From positions 26,086,288 through 26,146,287 of the forward strand of contig NC_092676.1 of the NCBI RefSeq assembly GCF_964355755.1: a DNA stretch of 60,000 nt. Direction: 5' to 3'. The translations under genes were made by a program, and so were the position numbers. Under the pieces are notes generated by a model. It was given only the letters and a program-made list of their open reading frames with translations. It did not search any database and had not been told where the DNA came from. Position 1 is the first letter of the stretch, and each line of letters starts with the position of its first letter. Positions 25,101-37,100 of this stretch are shown in pieces. The DNA comes from Antedon mediterranea. Taxonomy: Eukaryota; Echinodermata; Crinoidea; Comatulida; Antedonidae.

Positions 25101-28100
25101 TGTCCAGTCATTTCACCTATTCTACACAGTATGTAATATGTATACAGATTATATTGTATATATAATATGACACAAAATAACAGAATTCAGCAATAACAAC
25201 ATATCATATTCTTCAGATCAGGTCATATTGCCACAATCTTTTTCTGTGTGCAATATTCTAACGTATGACGTCTACGTGACCTTTGTCGTGCGGATAACTA
25301 ACTCGTCAAAGTGACGAGTTACATGTCTAGTTCTTCTTCTTTCTTTCTGTATGATTTTTGTGTAACGCTTTTCTCTAAAACTCGCAAACATAACATTTCG
25401 GTAACTATGTTAACATTTTGACATTTATGTAACGTCGTCAAGCGAAGCTTTTCATGATGTTTACAATTGCGCAACGTGACGTACGCGCGATTTAACGATT
25501 TTCTCGTATCTAACATATGTCGAAAACCAAATAACATTTTAAAGTGAAACTTTGCAAAAGTTTAATTTATATCATGCGCTAACTTTCTGTTGAAAAAAAA
25601 TTGCGTGTTTTACACAAAGTTACGCGCGCACGCGTATTTAAAATTTCAAAATGCGCAAAATTAATTAATAATCAACTTTCTACGCGTTTTATGTCGTTTT
25701 AAGCATGTCAAAAATTCCCACGCGTGCGCACATTTTTACGTGTGCGGTGCGCACGTAGCATTGAAAACGTATTTTTTTCGCGTGATTTATGTTTTTCCAG
25801 CCTTTTCTAGCAATTTTACCAAATTTTAAACAATTTCGACTTAAAGATACGTCATACGAGCACGTCGAATTGGACAATTTGCGCGCGTTTTTTATGAAAA
25901 GGTTAAAAAATTCGTTTAAAATATGCCTTTTTTTAAACAGTCGTAATTTCTAAACTAGACGGTCAACTTTTTGTGGATGACATATTCTGGAAGTAGATGA
26001 GTTGTAGATATCGGATCAGCTATTAATATGGCTAACCGGACATTGTGACGTCATCGTATGGCCACGCGAATATAAAATTTAGGATTTTTGTATCTTTCGT
26101 CATAACTCATCACATTGAATAGAGCGCATCTCCACCTATTCGTTTTCCATTTTCACCCTGATTTTGATATTGTCTAGGTCAATCAACTATCTTTCGCATG
26201 AGTTAAAAATATTTTAATTTTTTTGACGTCATCATGCCTAAAAATTTAAATCACGTGTGGCATCAATTTCATCTTTACAGTAAATTTTAATCTGTTATAG
26301 CTCGTAAGAATAAAATGTGATAATCACGATTAAAACTTTTTCTGGAAGCTATTGGATTGTAGATACGAAATTATGTAAAAATGTTGCCAATCGGATGTTG
26401 TGACGTCATCATATGGCCAGTTAAATGAAAAAGGTCGTATTTTCATCTTTTGCGTCATAATTCATTACATTTAAAAGAGCGCGCATCAATATTTCACGTA
26501 TTCAAATTTCTTCTACACGCTAATACGTTGTTGCTGAGATAATTTCCTTTCGGAATTGCTACCTTCGCGTTTTATTTTAAAACCGTCAACATGTTAAAAA
26601 TTGCAATAAATAGCAGGTCCCGTAATTTCACCTATTCTACACTGTATGTCACTGTATGTGATATGGATACAGAATATACTGTGTATACTATATATGAATT
26701 TAAATAATAAAATTCAGCAATAACAACATATCATATTCTTCAGTTCAGATCATAATGCCAACGTGAACACTTCCTTTTGTCCTCAACCTATCCCCTTAAT
26801 GTTAATGTTGCACCACTTGCGCGGCGGATAACCAAACTCGTCAAAGTGACGAGTTACATGTCTAGTATTTATTAAGGTTTGTTGGTCAAATAAAAAGCAA
26901 TGATGATGGAAATTTAGATTGGTGGTTATTAAACATACTTTAGAAGTCATGATCCCTGGTTCAAATCCTGGTATGGGTCATGTTATAAATGCTGATACTT
27001 GATACCAAGAACTTTTCTTTTTAGACATTTTAGGGTATGTTACCTGAATCAACATCTGGCCCTCCTCATTGGACACTAAATCTATCCAGTCTTTTTCTTT
27101 ATCATTTTGTTTGCATTCAATGTCAAACTGGTTAGGCTGCGTTTGTCCAGCAACTGGAAGTGATGCGGGAGCTGTCTCAATTGATTGACGCGAGATGTCA
27201 GCCAATGATGGCAGCATACTCTTGTTTGGAATAGCTGTTGAGAAATTTAAAATAAATAAATATTGTTTTAATTACAAGAAAAAAACAACAAATCTTTTGT
27301 GATATGTTTTTATAGTGCATGAGCCTGAATATAGACTTGTACTGGTTCTTATACAGAAAAAAAAATCTAATAAAACATATTGAAATTATAAAATCTAAAG
27401 AATGACTACTAGCAAAAATGCAATTATACAGTGTAGTGTATGATGCAGTGGCATAACCCAGAACCCCAGAGCATTAAGGGCCCCTGAGCATAAGCAACCT
27501 CAATGCAACTACCCAGTGTTGACGGGCACCTGAGTGCGCCACTGGTATTGTGGCATCATCATTTAAAGTATCCAGCCAGGCTTCATTACAAAATGATGAA
27601 TTAAAAATGTATTTATATCTTTAATTAAACTTGTTTGTTCCTATGTGCTGCAATAGCTTTTGTCAAAGGTATTCTGAAATTTGTTCATATGACAGTAAAC
27701 AGTCACCTACATACTAAAAACCATATCAATAATATTAAAATATACCCTCCAGGATAATGGTCGTCTAGTCTACAATAACAATCAACAAATTATATCATTG
27801 TTAATTAAACACCAACACTAATTTATAAGCGTGCAATATTTTAATAATTTATTTATAAGTTTGTTAACCCAGGTGCCTATATTGCTCATCCAGGGTTGTT
27901 TCATTTCTCAAGGCCATTTTTGATTATGTGTTTCACACTCTTAAATGCTGCTGGGTTCTGGTGTATCAGCTGAGGATTGAAAAGCACGCAGAGAACAGAT
28001 CTGTTTACAGTAGGCTATTACTAGATTATTTTCACCAATTTGAAAGGTGAACTTGGCAACCATCAATGTTTTAATATTAGCGTTATGTGGTAGATTCTTG

Positions 28101-31100
28101 TTGGGGATTTTTTTTTTTGTAAAAAAAATGAGGTGTGGTTTTCTAGTAGGCCTATGTATTGCAAAACTTTTTATTTCAGCTGGATCCTGGTCTCGCATGT
28201 ATGATATATAATAGGCCTTAAGAATATTTGGTTTTGGTATCATTACCATATATCTCATGGAATCATATTCATTAATGGGAAAAATCGGCATTCGAATGTA
28301 AATATACACACAATCAACACAATTTAAAATGAAGTTTCTTCCAAATAGCTACATTCATTTTAAATCAAATTAACCTGTTATAAATCGAATACAGTTAAAC
28401 TATTACCTATTACTATTGGATGAGCTGTACATATGGTAGTCAGTTCAGTAGTCTTATTGTGTTATATTTAGGTCAAGTATCTCATACATTGTTTATAGTA
28501 GTAATGAACAAAAATCATTGACATTATTTCTTGAATACCACGAAACAATCAGCATAATCAATGATCTAAAGACAATAGTGTCTTGCCATTGTTTTCTGAT
28601 ATTTGCCATAAATCCAGACAATACAGTATAAATCACAAATTGTAAAGTGTAAAATCCGACAGAAAAATATCTAACAATATGGAAACCACAACAAAGACAA
28701 GACCTTGTATTCGGCAGTGAACGTCAAACTAGAAATAAAACAATTTTTCATGTCATTAAAGGCCAGATTCTATTATATTATATTTCGTTTTGACAGATTA
28801 ATAAAAAAACATTGTTGATATGACATGCATAAAATACAGATTTCCTTGCAAAACTGATTCTCTAACAGTTTTATTATTGTTAGTAGCAACCTGGCTTTAA
28901 TGGTTAGAAACAGGCCTTGAACAACTTTAATGTGTTTTTGTGCTATCCAATCACATGTGTCTTCATGTTTTTGTATTGATCATCTTGGGGAAATGGTACA
29001 AAAAAGGAGAGTGGTGATGAAACAAAGAAATAACGCAGCAAAGTTATTTATAGAATGAAGTAACGTCAAGAAGGAAACCAAACTAAAAAGAAACCTGACA
29101 AGCTTTCCCTTTCAGATACCACAATTGAAAACCTTCGAAAACCTCTTGAGAAATCTGCCGAAGAAGATGGCTACATGCCAACAATCTGGGCAATCAAAGT
29201 GCACAGTAATGATAAAAGAAAGAGGAGATATGCAAGTGTTTTTCCAGGCCTATCCACAAAATGCCCTCTGTGTTACTAACTGGGCCAAAGCTGTCATTTG
29301 TCAGCAATTTATTTGCGAGGCAGAGTAACAGGCTGGCGCCTCCCGCTAGCCCTACTGTCTGCCATTCACTGTACATTTAACAGGAACATATCCTGTTCCT
29401 ATCTAATTTCCAGAAAGTACTGGTGACAAGAATGGTGTAATGTTTAACATTGAACAGCAGGGGCATGTATACATAAACATGGCCGATGCGTTTCACTTAG
29501 GGCAAAAGGTGTCTTTTTTCCCTACTCTCGATTTAAAAATATTTCACCACTTGCTTTTCTTTGTTGTTTGGGTAAAAATTTGAATAAATGTGTTGTTATT
29601 CTAGGATATATTTAAATTATAATATTATAAAGACTAAATATCCAGTGGTCAAATAGTAGTATACTGTACACATCAAGATTTAGAACAGTGTGTGTTTTAA
29701 TACGGAAACTTCGCTCTCTGAATTCTCTCATCTATCATTTTAAACATTGTGTAATTTCCATTGCTGGACATTTTTATAGTTCATCACTTTCTGTTAAAAC
29801 AAATCTCAAAATATAAATGTTTAATGTTGATAGACAGAAAAAAAAACCCACAGACACATGATAAGGAACAGGTCAAATAAATCACCATGTGACAGGAACA
29901 ATATAAGAATATGAATTTGATATAACTGACAGATTTTGACCACATGAAATTGGGGCCTGTTGACACTAATACAAATGGTACGATCATAGGTCTAAGGGCC
30001 CTGGGTGAGAACCCTCAGTGGCCCTCAAATGCTGAAGACCTTCAACGTTTTTGGCCTTTTTTGACATATTTTAATGCCTGTTCTGTAAACTCCGGGGCCC
30101 CTGGGTTTAGCCAGTGAGTGCTCATAACCACTGGGTACGATACGCGACTGGGTACGATACGCGACTGGGTACGATACGCGACTGGGTACGATACGCGACT
30201 GGGTACGATACGCGCGACTGGGTACGATACGCGCGACTGGGTACGATACGCGCGACTGGGTACGATACGCGCGACTGGGTACGATACGCGACTGGGTACG
30301 ATACGCGACTGGGTACGATACGCGACTGGGTACGATACGCGACTGGGTACGATACGCGACTGAGTACGATACTCAACTTTAAAAACATTTAGGTTCTCAA
30401 AGATGGCATAACAAAAAAAAATCTATTTTACTCTTCTTTTTCTGCGTGGGTAATATATGTATTCATCGATTGTTTATTGTGAAATCATTGCTTTTAAGGT
30501 TCTGTTCACACTCGCCACGGTTAGCTATTATCGCAATATTCATGCAATATTCAGCTGCCCATTCAGAAGACCATTCACGATTTAGATGACCTGTAATTCT
30601 TGACTCTGAAAGAAATTACAGAAGTTTGGATATATATAAATCGCTAACATTCCTTATCTTGATAACCCTGTTGAAATGTTGGCATTAAAATGTCTATCCT
30701 TATTGGTCTAGCAGGATAGACAAGGATTGCACTGACCAGATCATTGAGCATTCACAACAGCGATCGGTTAAGCCCAATTTAGACAGACGAGTGGTAACGG
30801 TAAGCGTAACTTGTCCCATGCAGAATCTGTATCTTTCCCGAGAGGAAACCGTCCGTCCGCGTTGTATGTAAATGGTCATAAGGAATAACATAGATTCTAT
30901 ATTTTTATTACTATTACCATTCACTGTGTGAATTGACTTTTATTCTATGGATGGATGGATGTCCAGTTGTGAAAACCAGAAACTCACAGTATTATGATTT
31001 ATCATGAGGGAAATTACAAACATGATACTACTACAAACTACTTAAAGATTTTAATCTAAAACTTTAGTAAATATTAATTTTTAATTAATCAAACAAAAAA

Positions 31101-34100
31101 TTGTTAACGCATGATTAAATAAATCAATTATTAATTCTTTTTGCAGCAGAAACAGAGATTGTTTACAGTAATGCCACTCAAAATTAAATTCTGGGAATGT
31201 AGTCGGAATACTAATACTATTAATGTTTCTGATATATTTACTTTTTATTTACTTCAAATCCTGACAAACATTATAACCTTTATAACCATTATAGATCGTT
31301 AAAATAGTGGAGCTGTAGCTTGGTGGTTAACGTGCTTGCCTTCCCATCCCAAGGTTCAATCCTGACCTAGTGCCAGGGTTGTAGCTCACGACTGTTTCAA
31401 CTCCACTCCCTACGCCTAAAATCAAAAGCATGATAAATTATAAAATAGTTTATTCCATCCTGTAACTGACGAGTTTGCGCTCACTGTTGGATGCAAAAAA
31501 TGTTTAAAAAGTCTTCACTTCTATATACAGTATATTGTTGTTGGTATTACAATGAAAATCTGTAACTTTTCATATAATCTTCAAATGGTGGGAGTTAACC
31601 TTACTTTTCCTATGCGGACAATAGAGCTATTGTTGTATGAATATGACTGAGGAACGTTCAATGTTTAAATTTAATCCCTTGTACTATGGCTGAACTGAAA
31701 ATGATACCAATGAATTGTTGTTGGAAAACCAGACATTTTGGAAGGGTGTCTGGTTTAGAATAGCCACTTTGTCAGATAGAAGTAAATACATTCCCATAAA
31801 CTTGTGCTTGCATGAGATAACTTAGGCATCGCGATTTGGAGAGAGAGACTGATAAACAAGAAATATTTCTTACAAAAAACGCCGCGTAACTTTTTGACTG
31901 GACAGTTGTAAGGACAGTCTTCATTAATCTAATATAATAGGTCGGCCAATCAAAACGCAAGAGAACAATTGGGACTTTACTTGTGATTTATGTCATTGGC
32001 CTGTCGCACAGTCGTTTCTTAAACGCACACACTTGTATTGGGAATAATGTACGTTTATGTGGTTATTACTATCGCATTTAGGTATTGATAATAATAATAA
32101 TAAATGGCTGTTCAGCCGTACCACGCCGAGAATGTTAAAGAGACGTTATCCAATCGAGTTCGAACAATACCATGAAAGCCCCAGTGGTCTAATGGTTAGG
32201 ACATCTGCATATCAAGCAGGCGGTCCGAGTTCGAGTCTCGGTTGGGGCGATTTTTTCTCATTCTCACAGATTTCCTCATCTTTATCGTTTCAAATTAATT
32301 AATTAAAATTTCAGTATATCACCGGGCGGTTTAGAATTACTGTTCTTTGCCTCTTGTGTTTATATATATATATATATATTCACTGATGAAGGGCTAGTGT
32401 TGCCCGAAAGCTCTGCTAACTTTTCTGGCTGTTTACTTTATCGTTTTGATTTAGCTTTTCGCTTTTTATTTTTGTATCTCCATTGAGATCCAGCCACTGA
32501 TACCCACAGCATTGTCATTTTTTTCAGTAATTTGCCTTTGGATTTATATATATATATATATATATAAATATAATATTAAGTATAATTATGAATTCACCAA
32601 CACTTTCAGGCCCACTAACAATGATCCCGGGCCCGAGTTTTTGTAGACCGGACTTCCATGCACAGCCACATGTTAAGGAATATGAATCTCTTTATGATTT
32701 TAATATGGTTCGAAATGATATTACACAACAACGATTAGACAGCAACTGTGCAAGAGTCCAACTAATAAAATCGGAATGATCAATTAATTGAACATTTACA
32801 GCATAAGGCCCATACACTAGGACGATAACGATTGACGATAAATAGACAAATGTGCATTTTTAATACATAAACCAAAAGAAATATAAACAATTCCTTTGAT
32901 GAAAATTATATTTTCACACGTCCAATCAAATGACGTCATGATTAGTAAGACCAATAATATCGTGACAATACAGCGATTTTATTGTTTTTATTTATCATGA
33001 CGTCATTTGATTGGAATTTGAAAAACATTATTTTTATCAAAGACAGCATAAATGATTATCCTATAGGTCTAGAACGAAAACTTTTCTAATTTCTTTTGGT
33101 TTATGTAAAAAAAATGCATGCTATCGTCCGTCGTTATCGTCATAGTGTAATTGGGCCTTTATACAAAAAAAATAAATTGATTACGAAGTTACATGTCATT
33201 TTCACCTATCACCAAAAAACTAACCTTTTCAACACTAATTAATTGTTACGAAGCCAATTTATATTATATATTTCATTAAAACTGAACTGTAAATGAAGAG
33301 TAAGTATCAGTTAATATGAATAATATAACTAGTAGGTCTATGAACTTGCGTCCAGACACAGAACTGTGACATTACTATCATAAATGTTGAAACCACTTAT
33401 AAACCTTTTTTTAAAGAAAATATAATTGTGTTAGGAGAAGGCTAATAAACAAATAGATAATGTACAAACCTTTTTCTGGATTAACTAATGGAGCAGGCGT
33501 TCCTAATAATCTGCTACTGCTACCTAGACTGATTGTTCACCTTCTGACGATAATTGATTGGACCCCCCCCCCCCCATGGCATCTGATAACCAACAAAAAA
33601 ATTTACCAGGACTGTTTCAATGATTTAATATCTGACGGCGTATTATTATAACATTGGCCTAGATTGACAGTCAAAAGAAAGTCATCGTAAATACCTCCCT
33701 TTATGTTGACAGAGCCAAAATAAAGTTTTGACCATTATCGAAAGATTATTTGACAGTGACTTATTATAATACCGGCCTGGTTGACAGCAAAAACGAAGTT
33801 ATTATTTATTGAACAAGATTTTACAGATTTCCGTCTACATCTCAATAATACTGTATTATCAGCAAAGGCTTTCATATAGACTCTCTTCTTCCAGACGTTT
33901 TTTGGGTCCAGCAGCTACCTATAAATTATAGTCGAGTTTCCAAATTCACAAAACTGTCAGCCTTAGATACTAAAGCTACCGCTATGAAACAGCTTATTAA
34001 TGAATGTGTCCTCCTGGGACATAGCTGGCTAGAGCCGCGGCGCGAAAAGTATTCATCCAAAACTATACAAATTGGAGTGAAGTTGTAGTTTGATGGTAAA

Positions 34101-37100
34101 GATGCTACAATGCTATAATACTGGGTTTAAATCCTATAATTTTTAAAAACCCCAATTGATTCCGTTCTCGATTGTCAAAAAATTTTTCCAAAACAGTCTC
34201 CGCGGAACACTTTTTCGTTGCAATGTGATCGTGGTCTCAACTTGACCTCACCTCAGGTCACTGAATGGGATGACCATCTGATTACTCTGTGTGGATAATA
34301 ATGACATCATTACACAACCAACTACGATTACCAAATGAGAAACCGGTTGAGTAAACATGATTTCACTAAAAACCGGTTTTCAATAAAGCGTTTTTTTGTA
34401 TCTTTTCTATACTAAACAGGCCCATACAAGTATAGTATCTTGTGTATAGGATTCAAGACGTTTTATTAGTCCACTTTAAAATGGACATTCATTTTGCTTG
34501 GCATAATTAAGACAATAAAACAACAAAGAAAAATACATAAAATACTATTTATAGGCCTATGTTAAAATACTGTTAAAAAAAATATTAAAAATGAAGATTG
34601 CAAAAAACATCATAGGCCATGTAAAATACAACTTTTAAAAAAGATAGTGAATGAATTTGATTGTCCTTGGTAATTTGCCTAAATATATAAAAAAAAAAAA
34701 AAACTACACATTAATTGTGTTTATAGCAACAGTCCCTTGAATTTTATGGCTCCTATTTAATATTACAATGATGCAGTGCATATGTGTAGTCAATAAATAT
34801 TGAACAACAAAGAACACCTTGTTCTGTGAACTCATTCTCACACATAGGCACAAATAAAAATATATTTTCAAACTTTCCATCCAAGGACATATAGCTAAAG
34901 TGTTGATCGTGTAATAGCTACAGTATAAAACCTTCCTTTATTTTGCAGAGTTGAATCTATAACCATTCCGACTTTTAAGACCAAATATGCATAGACGAGC
35001 AGTAAAAGTAAGCAGAAACCGCATAGTTTGTCCCACATAGAATCTGTATCTATCCTTTTGCACAGATTAGAACCTTCCACCTGACTTTTAAGTTGGAATA
35101 ATAGCTGAAACAAACAAGTGGAATTGTACATAGCAGCAGGAAAATCCCTACCCAAAATAATATTACAGTACCAAGATACTATACTGTATTTTCACTTGGA
35201 ACATACTAATTAATTTTCAAAGACCTTTTAACAAATATGTACCACCATGTAATAACAACATATATAATATTAATTTTCATAGGTTATTTGACCCTAAAAA
35301 AAGTCCTCTAAAATTATATATAAAAAAATAATCCATGAAAAAATTAACAAAGACATGCAAAGTGTACTTTGCAGATTTCAAGTACAACACAACTTTTAGT
35401 GCTATAATGCTGTTACAACAGGAAGAATAGCAACATCCGCAATTCACTGAAACCTACCATTGACACTCACAAAAGACACTTGACCTTTGCTAAAAAAAAG
35501 TTTAAAAAATACAGTGCATATGAATAGGTTTTAAACATTAAAAAAGTTGGTTGTAAAAACTGAACTTGCTATATAAGGCCTGCCTTTATATTTTGTATGG
35601 TATTTTTTTATATTTTGTAATTTCTTTTTTTATATCCGACAAGGCATTCAAATAATTCACTGTTTGTTCTGTATTTATGTGGAAGTCTTCATTCATTCAT
35701 TTGCTTTTAGTATTTCGGCTTTCCCAATTTATCTTCGAAATTAATGATCTTCCGTTGCATATTATAATTAATTTCTTAATGTTTCTATCTTCTAGAAGGA
35801 GTGGCACAAAAATAAATAGGAAATTATATATAAATACATGCTGTATGTATTAATGCACTTTAACATACTAAGGATTGCAGCGTGTGAATATTTAATTTAT
35901 GCTGTGTATTATGAAATGTTTAAGTCAGAGTTGAAGAGATTATCCACTTCTAGTGTGAACGCAACCTATGATCAAGATGTACTGTGTGTTTGGATGTTGT
36001 ATTTTTTTTTTTTTTTTTTGTATATTAATATTTTGTCCTCAGTGAGGAAATTCGGATTAGGCCCTCCACGGACCCACGGCAGCCAGCAGTGCAGCGCCTA
36101 CCAGATTAGGCAATGAGAGTAAAGCATCTTGCCTAAGGATGCAATTAGTATGGTACAGATAACCTCGAACCCATGCCTATCACATGCTAGTCAGATATTA
36201 CCATTACACCATCACTCTCCAGTATATACAGCACCCGCCACAATTTCTAGACGGTCTCCCATCCAGAACGCAACCGGGCCCAACGTTGCTTAACTTCGGT
36301 GATCTGACAAGAACCGGTGTTTCAACGCAGTATGGCCGTAGTTTCCCACTTCTTATGTGAACACAATCTATGATCAAGATCTACTGTAGATTTTGGTGTT
36401 GTTTCTCACTTTCAATGTGAACACAACTTTTGATCAAGATGTACTGTAGGTTTGGGATGTGTTTCTCACTTGCTTCTAGTGTGAACAAAACCTATGATCA
36501 AGATGTACTGTAGGTTTGGGATGTGTTTCCCACTTTCAATGTGAACACAACCTATGATCAAGATGTACTGTAGGTTTGGGATGTGTTTCCCACTTTCAAT
36601 GTGAACACAACCTATGATCAAGATGTACTGTAGGTTTTGGGTGTTGTTTCTCACTTGCTTCTAGTGTGAACAAAACCTGTGATCAAGATGTACTGTAGGT
36701 TTGGGTGTTGTTTCTCACTTGCTTCTAGTGTGAACAAAACCTATGATCAAGATGTACTGTAGGTTTGGGTGTTGTTTCTCACTTGCTTCTAGTGTGAACA
36801 AAACCTATGATCAAGATGTACTGTAGGTTTGGGATGTGTTTCCCACTTTCAATGTGAACACAACCTATGATCAAGATGTACTGTAGGTTTTGGATGTGTT
36901 TCCCACTTTCAATGTGAACACAACCTATGATCAAGATGTACTGTAGGTTTAAGTGTTGTTTCCCACTTCTAATGTGAACACAACCTTATGATCAAGATGT
37001 ACTAATAATATAGTTTGGGATGTGTTTCCCACTTCTAATGTGAACACTGAACTATGACAAAATAGGACAGTTCATACAACATTATGGAAACAGTGTGTAA

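Larger units (their letters stand above)
20940..27043. other. AHR intron 3 content
   Basis: Right three-quarters are the Helitron-like array (about 22060-26865). Between 26865 and exon 3 is a tRNA-like SINE head (about 26911-26975). Nearest exon 4, 20940-22050 is mostly AT-rich and blank apart from a more balanced-composition block at about 21640-21850 that may be regulatory. No gene. Confidence 0.6.

Noticed and set aside
29125-29328. 67-codon ORF in a balanced-composition block of intron 2
   Set aside because: No family match and no splice sites fitting an exon; composition alone is not enough.
30130-30371. CRISPR-like regular repeats
   Set aside because: Units are contiguous with no spacers, and the genome is eukaryotic.
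30114-30392. Open frames over the 17/19-bp array on both strands
   Set aside because: All arise from the repeat unit; no gene signal outside the array.
36466-36654. Minus-strand ORF with repeated LQYILIIG motif
   Set aside because: Translation of the 60-bp minisatellite.
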